DNA from: an uncultured Bacillota bacterium | GTDB taxonomy: Bacteria; Bacillota; Clostridia; Peptostreptococcales; Anaerovoracaceae | Reading direction: 5' to 3' | DNA length: 64,000 nucleotides | Assembly: GCA_958448635.1 (NCBI GenBank) | Contig: CAUDEQ010000002.1 | Coordinates: forward strand, 1 to 64,000 | The notes under the pieces: generated by a model | Told to the model about the DNA's origin: nothing | What the model saw: only the letters and a program-made list of their open reading frames with translations | Databases searched by the model: none | Shown: positions 43,732-52,399 of the stretch, piece by piece | How the letters are laid out: the number at the start of each line of letters is the position of its first letter | Position numbering within the stretch: the stretch's first letter is position 1 | Made by a program: the position numbers and the translations under genes

Positions 43732-44574
43732 ATGCTACTGGCATTTGATGTGGGAAACACCAATATCGTACTGGGCGTGTTCAAGGACGGCAGAATGATC
43801 ACCAACTGGAGACTTGAGACCGACAACAACAAGAGCGCCGATGAGTACGGCATGATAATAAGTCAGCTGTTCAAGTACGAAGGACTCAAGGTGGAAAACG
43901 TAAAGGACGTTATAATATCCACAGTAGTACCGTCAGTGCTTTTCACGCTGCAGCACCTTTCCGTTAAATACTTTAACAGGAAAGCGATGGTAATAGGACC
44001 GGGAATAAGGACAGGTCTTATAGTGAAGTACGATAATCCAAAGCAGGTGGGCGCAGATAGGATAGTCAACGCTGTAGCCGCTCACGCCAAATACGGCGGA
44101 CCGCTTATAATCATAGATTTCGGTACTGCCACGACCTTCTGCGCAGTATCGGAAAAGGCAGAATATATCGGAGGAACTATCGCACCGGGACTTAAGATAT
44201 CATCTGAGGCGCTTTTCGAAAAGACCTCCAAGCTGCCCAAGGTAGAGCTGGAAGAGCCCGGCCACGTTATCTGCAGGAACACCATCAACAGTATGCAGTC
44301 CGGCCTCGTATACGGACACATGGGAATGGTGGACTATATAGTTAAGAAGATGAAGCAGGAGCTTTTGGAATACAGCAATGAGGGCGATGATAAAAAAGTA
44401 AAGGTCATCGCAACAGGCGGCCTTGCAACTCTCATAGACTCGGGAATAGACTGTATAGATCATGTGGACAAGATGCTGACTCTCGAAGGGCTGCATATAA
44501 TATATGAGAAAAACAAGAAGGTAAGAAAATCAGAGCCAAAGTGCAGCAGGGAAAGTCATGAGGGCGATATATGA
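43732..44574 (+). CDS. coaX: Type III pantothenate kinase
   Basis: 280 residues of the ASKHA-fold CoaX family catalysing the first CoA step. LLAFDVGNTNIVLG is the N-terminal phosphate motif, GADRIVNAVAAHAKYGG and IIDFGTATTF follow, and IGGTIAPGL is near 150. AGGAG precedes ATG 43732; the earlier ATG at 43690 has none. Its stop overlaps the dusB start in ATGA. In Bacillus coaX also follows ftsH. Confidence 0.93.
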   Translation: MLLAFDVGNTNIVLGVFKDGRMITNWRLETDNNKSADEYGMIISQLFKYEGLKVENVKDVIISTVVPSVLFTLQHLSVKYFNRKAMVIGPGIRTGLIVKYDNPKQVGADRIVNAVAAHAKYGGPLIIIDFGTATTFCAVSEKAEYIGGTIAPGLKISSEALFEKTSKLPKVELEEPGHVICRNTINSMQSGLVYGHMGMVDYIVKKMKQELLEYSNEGDDKKVKVIATGGLATLIDSGIDCIDHVDKMLTLEGLHIIYEKNKKVRKSEPKCSRESHEGDI

Positions 44575-45551
44575 GGAAAAGCACCCTTAAAATCGGCAGG
44601 CTTCAGCTGGATTCTCCATTTGTGATGGCCCCTCTGGCGGGGATCACGGACAAGGCGATGAGGAGCCTCTGCGCCGAGCAAGGGGCTTCTTTGACATATA
44701 CGGAGATGGTCAGCTGTAAGGGACTGTGGTATGGAGACAGGAAGAGCCGTAAGCTGTTGGAAATCGGAGACAATGAGGGACTAGTGGCTTTTCAGCTGTT
44801 CGGCAGCGAGCCTGAGATCATGGCACATGCGGTAAAAGAGCTGGAGCAAGAGAAAAACCCTCTGATAGATCTAAATGCAGGCTGTCCTGTACCAAAGATA
44901 GTAAAAAACGGAGACGGATCTGCACTTCTAAAAAAGCCTCAGCTGCTCTACGATGTGGTGAGAGCCATGGTGAAAAGCACGGAAAAGCCTGTGACTGTAA
45001 AGATAAGGATGGGATTCCAGCGTGGAGAAAATACCGCAGTGGAATCTGCAAAAGCAATAGAAGCCGCCGGCGCTGCAGCTGTAACAGTGCATGGCAGAAC
45101 AAGAGAGCAGTACTACGAGGGCAAGGCTGACTGGTCGGTCATCGAAGAAGTGAAAAAAGCCGTAAGTATCCCTGTTATAGGAAACGGCGACGTTATGACA
45201 GGCCGGGCAGCTGTCGATATGATGGAAGAAACGGGCTGTGACGGCGTGATGATAGCACGGGGCGCCATGGGCAATCCATGGATATTCAGGGATGCATCGG
45301 CGATCTGGAGGGGAGAAGAGGCGCCTGAGCCGCCCACAGACATGGAAAAGCTTGAAATGCTGATGAGGCACCTTGAAATGGTGGCTGAAGATAAAGGAGA
45401 ACGTATAGCAGTAAAGGAAATAAGGAAGCATGTGGGCTGGTATGTAAAGGGCATGCACGGTGCGGCAGCTTTCAGAAGGATGATAAACGGTATAGATGAT
45501 GCACAGCAGATGAGGTCTGCAATAGCGGGCCTGATGCATGAAGATTTATAA
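44571..45551 (+). CDS. dusB: tRNA-dihydrouridine synthase
   Basis: 326-residue FMN enzyme reducing uridines in tRNA. PFVMAPLAGITDKAMR at the N-terminus, DLNAGCPVPKIVKNGDGSALL near 100 with the catalytic cysteine, VHGRTREQYYEGKADW and IGNGDV follow. It overlaps coaX by ATGA and is followed closely by the second cysteine-synthase-like gene. Confidence 0.93.
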   Translation: MRKSTLKIGRLQLDSPFVMAPLAGITDKAMRSLCAEQGASLTYTEMVSCKGLWYGDRKSRKLLEIGDNEGLVAFQLFGSEPEIMAHAVKELEQEKNPLIDLNAGCPVPKIVKNGDGSALLKKPQLLYDVVRAMVKSTEKPVTVKIRMGFQRGENTAVESAKAIEAAGAAAVTVHGRTREQYYEGKADWSVIEEVKKAVSIPVIGNGDVMTGRAAVDMMEETGCDGVMIARGAMGNPWIFRDASAIWRGEEAPEPPTDMEKLEMLMRHLEMVAEDKGERIAVKEIRKHVGWYVKGMHGAAAFRRMINGIDDAQQMRSAIAGLMHEDL

Positions 45552-45564
45552 AGGAGACCGGATA

Positions 45565-46494
45565 ATGGTATATAATAATATTTTAGAGGCTATGGGAAAC
45601 ACTCCTATAATAAAACTGAATCATATGGTTCCGGAGGGAGCGGCGAGAATATTGGTAAAATTCGAAGGCTTGAATGTTGGAGGATCAATTAAGACAAGGA
45701 CAGCCTACAACATGATACTTGATGCGGAGGAGAAGGGGCTCATCAATGAGAATACCATAATCGTTGAGCCTACCAGCGGAAATCAGGGAATCGGTCTCGC
45801 CCTTGTGGGGGCTGTAAGGGGATATAGGACCAGGATAATAATGCCTGACTCTGTCAGCGAAGAGCGAAGAAAGATAATGAAGCATTACGGGGCAGAGGTA
45901 GTTCTTATACACGATGATGACAACATAGGAGAATGTATAGAGGAATGTCTCAATACTGCCATGAGAATGGCTGAAGAGGATCCTAATGTCTTCGTTCCGC
46001 AGCAGTTCACCAACCCGGCAAATCCGCAGGTTCACAGGAACCATACAGCCATCGAGATACTGCAGGAGGTTGACGGCCCTATACACGGATTCTGTTCAGG
46101 AATAGGAACAGGAGGCACCATAACAGGCATAGGAGAGACGCTGATGGAAAAAAACCCGGACATGGAGATATGGGCTGTAGAGCCTGAAAATGCAGCAATT
46201 CTGTCGGGCGGCTCCATAGGCTCACATATCCAGATGGGAATAGGCGACGGCGTGATCCCTGATATACTGAATCGCGAAATCTATCAGGGAATACATATAA
46301 TAAAGGACGATGAGGCACTTCAGACAGCCAGAGATCTGGCGTCAAAGGAAGGAATACTGTGCGGAATATCCAGCGGCACCAATGTGGCGGCGGCAATACA
46401 GCTGGCTAAAAAGCTGGGACCGGGTAAGACCGTTGTGACAGTGCTGCCTGATACGGCGGAAAGATATTTCTCGACGCCGCTGTTTGAGGAATAG
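45565..46494 (+). CDS. Cysteine-synthase-family PLP enzyme with SGNQG loop
   Basis: 309 residues of the beta-family PLP fold. The PLP lysine is in GGSIKTRTA near residue 41 and the phosphate loop is GTGGTITG near 175. The substrate-binding Asn loop, normally SGNTG as in the CysK at 12853, reads PTSGNQGIG here. The substitution suggests a different substrate or leaving group; cystathionine-beta-synthase-like or O-phosphoserine activity are possibilities. AAGGAG is 8 nt before ATG 45565. It ends the coaX-dusB unit. Confidence 0.82.
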   Translation: MVYNNILEAMGNTPIIKLNHMVPEGAARILVKFEGLNVGGSIKTRTAYNMILDAEEKGLINENTIIVEPTSGNQGIGLALVGAVRGYRTRIIMPDSVSEERRKIMKHYGAEVVLIHDDDNIGECIEECLNTAMRMAEEDPNVFVPQQFTNPANPQVHRNHTAIEILQEVDGPIHGFCSGIGTGGTITGIGETLMEKNPDMEIWAVEPENAAILSGGSIGSHIQMGIGDGVIPDILNREIYQGIHIIKDDEALQTARDLASKEGILCGISSGTNVAAAIQLAKKLGPGKTVVTVLPDTAERYFSTPLFEE

Positions 46495-46510
46495 GCAATA
46501 ATGATATTAC

Positions 46511-46549
46511 AAATGGCAAGGTGTGAAAACCTTGCCATTTAATTTTTTT
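46511..46549 (+). terminator. Terminator after the second cysteine-synthase-like gene
   Basis: AAATGGCAAGG (46511-46521) and CCTTGCCATTT (46530-46540) form a perfect 11-bp stem followed by AATTTTTTT. Confidence 0.9.
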
Positions 46550-46669
46550 GTTGTAGGACAAAAAAATGGTGAAAATCGCTGTAAACATTGGAAAATCAAT
46601 GCTTGCGGCCAATTTAAAGAGGCTTCGCAGCTGCATCGAGCCGGCCGAAGGGTCCCCTTTGATTATGGT

Positions 46670-46717
46670 AAAAAATTCCCGGTATCGCCACCCAACCAAA
46701 AACGATACCGGGAATTT
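46670..46717 (-). terminator. Terminator of the minus-strand permease gene
   Basis: A perfect 15-bp stem (46673-46687 with 46703-46717) and a 15-base loop; reading on the minus strand it runs into a T run at 46675-46670. Confidence 0.88.
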
Positions 46718-46745
46718 CTATACTTATGAAAATTTACTTGAAAAC

Positions 46746-48101
46746 TTATTCGTCCTTTGTGAACATAAGGCTTTCGCGCTCTTCAGGTGTAACGTTCTTG
46801 TACTTGAAGTATGCATACAGTGCGAGGATGAAGCCTATGGCGTACCAGCCCAGCACGAATATCCATTCGATAGGGATAAGCGGGCTTGGATCGAACGGCA
46901 GATAGAGACATATGAAGAATATGGAAACTATCACCGCAAGCGTTCCTATCAGCTTTGCTGCCGGCAGCTTGTACGGTCTCAGGAAGTCAGGCTGTTTCTT
47001 TCTCAGGAATATGAATGAGAGAACAACCATGAAGTATGTAGCCACAGTTCCGAAGGAAGCTGCGTTTACAAGCCATGTGAGAGCTCCTGAGCCCAGCAGA
47101 CATGAGAAAGCCGAAAGAGCGCCCACGAACAGTACAGCGTTTGACGGAGTCTTGTGCTTAGGATGCACCTTTCCGAGAAATGCAGGCATCATCTTGGCGT
47201 TTGCCAGTGAGAAAAGCACTCGTGCACTTCCGTAAAGGAATCCGTTCCAGCTGGTCAGGATACCGCATATGGCGCCTATGATGCAGATCTTACCCCATAT
47301 AGGGCTTCCGAAAGCATATGCCATTGCGTCTGCAACAGGGATAGTTCCGGCGCCTGTTGCGGCTCTGATTTCTGTAGGTGCCGACAGGCATGTTGCCAGA
47401 ATCATCAGCATATACCATGCTGCAGCCATGCAGATAGATATGATAAGTATGCTCGGGATCTTCTTCAAAGGAACATCCATTTCGCTGGCAGACTGAGGGA
47501 TAACATCGAAGCCTACGAACATGGCAGGAACCATCAGAAGTACTGCGGCGAATCCACCGAAGTCAGTTAAGAGCGGCTTGGTGTTTTCCACTTCACCGAA
47601 AGCCACGCCTCCGCTCAGGAACACTATGCCCACCAGCACGAGACCAACCGTGGCGATGGTCTGGAATACAGCGGCTGATTTTGCGCCGCGATAGTTTACG
47701 ATGGTTATGATGACCGAAGCGATGATGGAAACTGCACAGACGGAAGCATAAACTTCTGCCCCCTCTATGGTCCACAGATGACCTATTTTCAGGATAGGTA
47801 TAACATAGTTGACGGCTGTCGAAAAGGCAGGTCCCTCCCATGCAGCAACGCCAAGATAAGCAAGAGCGGTGGATACACCGGCGATGATTGATGGCCAGTA
47901 GCCCATGCTCTTATACGCGAATACCACACCTCCACCTGTAAAAGGTATGGCAGGCGTAAGCTCGGCATATACGAGACCTACGACGATGCACAGCACCGCA
48001 CCTACCGCATATGCCAGAATGGCACCCAGCATGCCTCCATCGGCAGCCCACTGACCGGAAAGCATTATCCAGCCCCATCCAATCATGGTACCGAATGCCA
48101 T
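46746..48101 (-). CDS. APC-superfamily amino-acid permease, N-terminus interrupted
   Basis: 451 residues from the first ATG downstream of an in-frame stop. About 12 hydrophobic segments; FGTMIGWGWIMLSG in helix 1 and FTGGGVVFAYKSMGYWPS in the next region are APC blocks. The reading frame continues upstream with a sensible N-terminus (QKSFKQKDVPAM) to an ATG at 48158, but codon 3 there is TAA. There is no good ribosome-binding site before ATG 48101, while AAGGA precedes 48158. The gene may be a recent pseudogene, be expressed by reinitiation, or reflect a sequencing error. Substrate unknown. Confidence 0.75.
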   Translation of the reverse strand: MAFGTMIGWGWIMLSGQWAADGGMLGAILAYAVGAVLCIVVGLVYAELTPAIPFTGGGVVFAYKSMGYWPSIIAGVSTALAYLGVAAWEGPAFSTAVNYVIPILKIGHLWTIEGAEVYASVCAVSIIASVIITIVNYRGAKSAAVFQTIATVGLVLVGIVFLSGGVAFGEVENTKPLLTDFGGFAAVLLMVPAMFVGFDVIPQSASEMDVPLKKIPSILIISICMAAAWYMLMILATCLSAPTEIRAATGAGTIPVADAMAYAFGSPIWGKICIIGAICGILTSWNGFLYGSARVLFSLANAKMMPAFLGKVHPKHKTPSNAVLFVGALSAFSCLLGSGALTWLVNAASFGTVATYFMVVLSFIFLRKKQPDFLRPYKLPAAKLIGTLAVIVSIFFICLYLPFDPSPLIPIEWIFVLGWYAIGFILALYAYFKYKNVTPEERESLMFTKDE

Positions 48102-48158
48102 TGCCGGAACGTCTTTCTGCTTAAAAGACTTCTGGAGATTCTGATTTTCTTAACCCAT
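48102..48158 (-). pseudogene. Disrupted 5' end of the permease gene (ATG GGT TAA)
   Basis: On the minus strand ATG (48158-48156), GGT, TAA (48152-48150) and then sixteen sense codons join the permease frame at 48101. The sixteen codons encode ENQNLQKSFKQKDVPA, typical of APC N-termini. A single change at the third codon (for example from AAA or CAA) explains the stop. Confidence 0.65.
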
Positions 48159-48400
48159 TTAATTTAATTCCTTCTATTTAATACGATTCTTACTGTGGCG
48201 CAAGAAAGGTTAAACTATATATATCCAATCTCTTTTTCAACATATTTATGATGTGAACAAAGCAATGTAGGTAGGAGATTAAATATAGCATAGACACTTT
48301 ACATTAAATCGAGGAAAAAAGCTAGAGTTATTATGAAAATCGTTAAAGTCTTTATAATAGCAATATTCAGAATTATGATGTAAAAACGCATCCGATAATT
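48159..48400. other. Intergenic region upstream of the permease
   Basis: Minus-strand TTGAAA (48240-48235) and TATAGT (48219-48214) could form a promoter with a short 15-base spacer. An inverted repeat AGAATTAT/ATAATTCT (48369-48402), reaching the aldehyde dehydrogenase stop, may be a weak terminator. Nothing else is seen. Confidence 0.4.
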
Positions 48401-49771
48401 CTATCCCCAGAGCTCCTCATCTGTCGGAACGTAGTTGCCAGGCATGTATCGTGCTATCCTGGAAACGTTCATAAGATGCTTGTAGTCCAGGTTTTCCGAT
48501 ATGCTGTTATGACCCCAGCTTCCGCAGCCCAACGTGTTGGTAGGTGCAAGACCGTTGTAGAAGCTTCCGCCGGCGCTGCTGGCACACACCTGATTTATTA
48601 CAAATCTTGATACGCACAGCTCCTTGCCAACGTATTCTATATGTTCTTCCGAATCGGAATGGAATGAGACGCTGTGACCTTTTCCTTCCTTTTCCAGATT
48701 TTCTCTTGCTATGTTGACGCCTTCCTCCAGGGTCTTGTATTTGTATGCTGTGATTACAGGAGCCATTTTTTCTCCTCCCAGAGGATCAACGTCGGCGGTG
48801 GCCTCTGCTACGGCGACTATGATTCTTGTTCCTTCGGGAATGGTGAAGCCTGCCAGCTTGGCAATGTTTTCGGGTGACTGGCCTACTGAATGTCTGTTTG
48901 GCTTGCCGTCCTCAAAGAGAGCTCCTCTCACGGCTTCCAGCTGATCTTTATCGCGGACGATGTATCCTCCGTTGGCCTCGAATTCAGCCATTATATCATC
49001 GAAATCCTTTTCAGGGCAGATGACGGACTGCTCTCCTGAGCAGATGATGCCGTAATCAAATGTACGGCCTGTAACGATTTTCGGAACCGCCTCTTTAAAA
49101 TCATATCCTTCGTCGATGATGCACTGTACGTTGCCGGCTCCTACGCCGAGAGCCGGTCTTCCGGAGCTGTAGGCTGCGTTCACCATGCCGGCGCCGCCTG
49201 TGGCAACCACCACATCTGCGGAGGAAATGAGATTCCTCGTATTCTCTCTGGACTGGACATCGAGTATCTGAATGAGATTTTCAGGCATACCCAGCTTTGC
49301 CAACTCATCGTTCATCATCTCCACTGTTTTTGTGCTGCATTTTATTGCCTTGTGGTGAGGCGTTATTATGATGGCGTTTCCGCACTTCAAGGCGAACATC
49401 GAATTGCTCATAGGGGTGACGATAGGATTGGTGCATGGCGTGATGGCAGCCACAACGCCCACAGGCTTGGCTATCCTGGTGATGCCGGTAGCCTCGTCGG
49501 TATCGAGTATACCGCGTGATTTTTTCCCCTTGAGATTGTTCCATATTATCTTGGATTTCTGTTTGTTCTTGGCGATCTTATCGGGAACATTGCCCATGCC
49601 GGTTTCCTCTACGGCGATTTCTGCCAGAAATTCCGCATTGTCATATACGACCTTGCCGATAACCTTTACAGCCTCGTCCACCTGCTCCTGGCTCATCTTT
49701 TCGAAAGCCTCCTGAGCTTTTCTGGCACGCTGTATGTATTCATCGATATAAGCTTTGCTGTCAAATTCCAT
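48401..49771 (-). CDS. CoA-acylating aldehyde dehydrogenase, SucD-like
   Basis: 456 residues. Converts an aldehyde with CoA and NAD(P) to acyl-CoA or the reverse. VVAAITPCTNPIVTPMSN near 105, the catalytic cysteine in YGIICSGEQSV near 240 and SAGGSFYNG...TLGCGSWGHNS near the end match clostridial succinate-semialdehyde dehydrogenase SucD, including the DEELWG C-terminus. GGAGG is 5 nt before ATG 49771; an 89-residue upstream extension has no site. Partner 4-hydroxybutyrate genes are not nearby, so acetaldehyde or another aldehyde is possible. A very good promoter lies at 49852-49824. Confidence 0.85.
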   Translation of the reverse strand: MEFDSKAYIDEYIQRARKAQEAFEKMSQEQVDEAVKVIGKVVYDNAEFLAEIAVEETGMGNVPDKIAKNKQKSKIIWNNLKGKKSRGILDTDEATGITRIAKPVGVVAAITPCTNPIVTPMSNSMFALKCGNAIIITPHHKAIKCSTKTVEMMNDELAKLGMPENLIQILDVQSRENTRNLISSADVVVATGGAGMVNAAYSSGRPALGVGAGNVQCIIDEGYDFKEAVPKIVTGRTFDYGIICSGEQSVICPEKDFDDIMAEFEANGGYIVRDKDQLEAVRGALFEDGKPNRHSVGQSPENIAKLAGFTIPEGTRIIVAVAEATADVDPLGGEKMAPVITAYKYKTLEEGVNIARENLEKEGKGHSVSFHSDSEEHIEYVGKELCVSRFVINQVCASSAGGSFYNGLAPTNTLGCGSWGHNSISENLDYKHLMNVSRIARYMPGNYVPTDEELWG

Positions 49772-49823
49772 AATTACCTCCGTATGAGCGCAATATATGC
49801 GCATTTTGTTTCTTTTCCAATAC

Positions 49824-49852
49824 ATTATATAATGAAGATACACGGCTTTCAA
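49824..49852 (-). promoter_or_regulatory. Promoter of the aldehyde dehydrogenase gene
   Basis: On the minus strand TTGAAA (49852-49847), a 17-base spacer and TATAAT (49829-49824). Confidence 0.75.
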
Positions 49853-50070
49853 GATGTGCGCTGCGGCAAAAGCTGCGAAAATCGCACTAAAATTGTACTT
49901 CGATGCTGCAGCGCTTGTAATCGCCGGCCTCAGCGGTACAGCAGAGCATCGGTCATACAGGTGCAGGAGCGCATCGGCTTCAGCAGAGCAGCAACATATC
50001 GGCTTCGGTAGTGACATGCCCGGAAGATAAGGCAGCATGAGGCCTTATCGATAAATTCACCAAAATGTCA

Positions 50071-50099
50071 TTGTAGTGAAAAGGAAAAATTGGTAGAAT
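50071..50099 (+). promoter_or_regulatory. Promoter of the prepilin peptidase gene
   Basis: TTGTAG (50071-50076), 17 bases, TAGAAT (50094-50099). An 8-bp hairpin GATAAGGC/GCCTTATC (50026-50049) lies just upstream. Confidence 0.6.
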
Positions 50100-50123
50100 A
50101 TAGGAAATTATGGAGGGGACAAG

Positions 50124-50804
50124 GTGACAGCGATAATAATCAAAACTGCGGCGAGCATAGTGCTGGGGGTAATAGCCGGCTGCGGAGCAGTATACATTTT
50201 CAATAAAATGCCGGCAGCATGGCTTTGCGATTACGGTGAGAAGCCCTCTGAGGAGCTTTCCGATCCATATATCCAGAGAATCAAAGGCTTTCCATGGAGG
50301 TGGGTGTATTCTGCCGGCTTTGCGTGCCTTCTCATCAGGCTGACCTTCTTTGACGTGCAGTTTGCTGCAGCAGCGCTGTTTGCATGCTGGGCTATGCTGA
50401 TCATAGGCCTGGCAGACCTGAAGTATATGATAATCCCCGATCAGTTCGTTATAATGCTGTCGGTGACGGCAATTGGCTTCATACCGTTTCACGGGAGCCT
50501 GTGGCAGCCTGTGTTGGGAGCAGCTATAGGAGGCGGCGTTATGATAATTGCCTCAATTCTGGGAGGAGCTGCATTCAAGCGTGAAGCTATGGGATTTGGA
50601 GATGTCAAGCTTTTCGCATCTCTGGGGCTTGCTCTTGGTGTAAAGGGCACGGTAATAGTGCTGATAGGTGCGTCTTTATGCAGCGGAGCGGTGGCTGCGC
50701 TGGGGCTTGCGACGAAGAAATTCGGAAAGAACGATGTAAAGCCTCTGGGCCCGTATATCTGCGGCTGGGGCGCATTTTACCTCTTCGTGATTTTTCCTCT
50801 TTAA
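50124..50804 (+). CDS. A24-family prepilin peptidase
   Basis: 226-residue membrane aspartyl protease that removes leader peptides from type IV pilin-like proteins. The two catalytic aspartates lie in GLADLKYMIIPD (near residue 100) and MGFGDVKLF (near 155). The N-terminal cytoplasmic domain with the zinc-binding CxxC pairs of PilD is absent, so it is likely a peptidase only. It begins with GTG after GGAGGGG. No pilin or com operon gene is adjacent. Confidence 0.85.
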   Translation: MTAIIIKTAASIVLGVIAGCGAVYIFNKMPAAWLCDYGEKPSEELSDPYIQRIKGFPWRWVYSAGFACLLIRLTFFDVQFAAAALFACWAMLIIGLADLKYMIIPDQFVIMLSVTAIGFIPFHGSLWQPVLGAAIGGGVMIIASILGGAAFKREAMGFGDVKLFASLGLALGVKGTVIVLIGASLCSGAVAALGLATKKFGKNDVKPLGPYICGWGAFYLFVIFPL

Positions 50805-50814
50805 GGATATAGGA

Positions 50815-51011
50815 AAAACAAGGCGATGTTGGCTGAAGCGGAGCGAGTCTTTCAAACAGCCAACAATATCTCCGGAATAGTGGTGTTCCGGAGGTAAAAA
50901 CAAGGTGCTGTTGGCTGTAAATAAAGCAGAAGGTATTTTGGACAACAGAATTGGTAAAAAGTGATGGCTGAAACATGTTACCATAGTCAGACAGCCAACA
51001 AAGGGCCCTTT
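50815..51011. repeat. Composite inverted/direct repeat element
   Basis: Two 21-base direct copies (50815-50835 and 50897-50917) identical at 19 positions both end in TGTTGGCTG, and each is followed by the inverted CAGCCAACA (50857-50865 and 50992-51000). Between them is a perfect hairpin CTCCGGAA/TTCCGGAG (50870-50893); the element ends in the palindrome AAAGGGCCCTTT (51000-51011). It has no coding potential and could be a small non-autonomous repeat or a structured RNA. Confidence 0.6.
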
Positions 51012-51065
51012 GACGGCAAATGTACATAAAAAAGTGCATAATTGACGATATACACGCAGCAACCA

Positions 51066-51094
51066 TTGAAAAATCATCGAGTTTAGGATATATT
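51066..51094 (+). promoter_or_regulatory. Promoter of truA
   Basis: TTGAAA (51066-51071), 17 bases, TATATT (51089-51094). The -10 box ends 11 bases before the truA ATG, leaving almost no leader. Confidence 0.65.
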
Positions 51095-51105
51095 GTATAT
51101 GTGTT

Positions 51106-51939
51106 ATGGAAAAGAATGTTTTGCTGACAATAGCATATGACGGTTCGGGTTTTTCGGGCTGGCAGCGACAGCCTGACAAGCTGACGGTTCAGGGATATCT
51201 GGAAAAGACCATGTCGAGCCTTTTTAAAAGAGATATAATCCTCAATGGGACAAGCAGGACTGATGCGGGAGTTCACGCTCTGGGACAGTGTGCGTCGTTC
51301 ACCATGAATGCGGGAATACCGGTTGACAGACTTCCAAGGGTAGTGAACAACGCACTGTGCGGAAAGGAAAAGGGCCCGTTTGCGATATCTCCCGTCAGGA
51401 TAGTTTCCGCGGAGGAGAAGCCCGCCGGTTTTCACGCCAGGTTTGACTGTCGGGGAAAGAAATATATCTACAGCATATCCAACACCGGGGATGTGGATAT
51501 ATTCAGGAGGAATTACACCTATCATGTGGACAGGCCATTGGATGTGGACAGCATGCGGAGGGCGGCTGAAGCTCTGAAGGGGACTCATGATTTCAAGTCC
51601 TTCGAAAGCTCCGGAGGCAATCCGAGGCAGACGACGGTCAGGACTGTATTTGACATAGAATTAAATGTGTGCGAGGATAGAACGAAGAAACAGGACGATA
51701 CGTTAAAAAAATCCGGGAGGGGAAAAGAGCTTGAGCTTTGCATCACCGGAGACGGCTTCCTTTACAATATGGTAAGGATAATAACGGGAACGCTGGTGGA
51801 TATAGGACTGGGGAAAATCCCATGCGATCATATGAAGAAAATAATCGAAGCAAAGGACAGGACTGCAGCGGGGCATACGGCTCCGCCTTACGGACTTTAT
51901 CTTGCAGAAGTGTACTATGAAGATATCGAAAGGAGATAA
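51106..51939 (+). CDS. truA: tRNA pseudouridine(38-40) synthase
   Basis: 277 residues. [16 protein letters not shown] at the N-terminus and the catalytic aspartate in [14 protein letters not shown] near residue 52 are diagnostic; [14 protein letters not shown] and [13 protein letters not shown] follow. The ATG has no Shine-Dalgarno sequence, and the promoter is so near that the mRNA may be leaderless. First gene of a tight unit with dCMP deaminase, the TagO-type transferase and the MATE protein. Confidence 0.94.
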   Translation: MEKNVLLTIAYDGSGFSGWQRQPDKLTVQGYLEKTMSSLFKRDIILNGTSRTDAGVHALGQCASFTMNAGIPVDRLPRVVNNALCGKEKGPFAISPVRIVSAEEKPAGFHARFDCRGKKYIYSISNTGDVDIFRRNYTYHVDRPLDVDSMRRAAEALKGTHDFKSFESSGGNPRQTTVRTVFDIELNVCEDRTKKQDDTLKKSGRGKELELCITGDGFLYNMVRIITGTLVDIGLGKIPCDHMKKIIEAKDRTAAGHTAPPYGLYLAEVYYEDIERR

Positions 51940-51941
51940 TC

Positions 51942-52397
51942 ATGGATAGAAGACCCAGCTGGGATGAATATTTTATGGATATGGCAGCACTTACAGCCAG
52001 AAGATCCACATGCCTCAGAAGGCAGGTGGGGGCAGTTATAGTAAAGGATAGGCACATAGTTGCCACCGGCTATAACGGAGCGCCGAGAGGACTTGATCAT
52101 TGCGGAGAAAGGGAAGGCGGCTGCCTCAGGCAGCAGCTGGGGATACCATCGGGAGAAAAGCACGAGCTGTGCAGGGCGCTGCATGCAGAGCAGAACGCCA
52201 TAATCCAGGCTGCAACTCTGGGCCAGAGCATCGAGGGTGCGACCATATATATTACACATCAGCCGTGCGTGATATGTGCGAAGATGATAATAAACGCCGG
52301 TATAAGCAGGATAGTGGTAAAGGAAGGATATCCTGACGAGCTTTCCGTAGAGATACTTGGTGAAGCCGGACTGAAAATAGTGATGTTAGGAGAGTAA
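51942..52397 (+). CDS. dCMP/CMP deaminase (ComEB-like)
   Basis: 151-residue zinc deaminase providing dUMP for thymidylate synthesis. Zinc motifs ALHAEQNAI (near residue 84) and [10 protein letters not shown] (near 109) are intact. It starts 2 bases after truA with AGGAGA upstream. Called by similarity to ComEB/dCMP deaminase; CMP/dCMP specificity is inferred. Confidence 0.9.
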   Translation: MDRRPSWDEYFMDMAALTARRSTCLRRQVGAVIVKDRHIVATGYNGAPRGLDHCGEREGGCLRQQLGIPSGEKHELCRALHAEQNAIIQAATLGQSIEGATIYITHQPCVICAKMIINAGISRIVVKEGYPDELSVEILGEAGLKIVMLGE

Positions 52398-52399
52398 TA

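Larger units (their letters stand above)
49772..50123. other. Divergent intergenic region aldehyde dehydrogenase/prepilin peptidase
   Basis: 352 bases with the two divergent promoters and the hairpin listed above. The stretch 49853-50020 has repeated GCAGAGCA and GCATCGG words but no gene or clear structure. Confidence 0.45.

Noticed and set aside
46566..47018. 150-codon plus-strand frame opposite the permease end
   Set aside because: It spans the minus-strand terminator and the antisense of a clear membrane protein.
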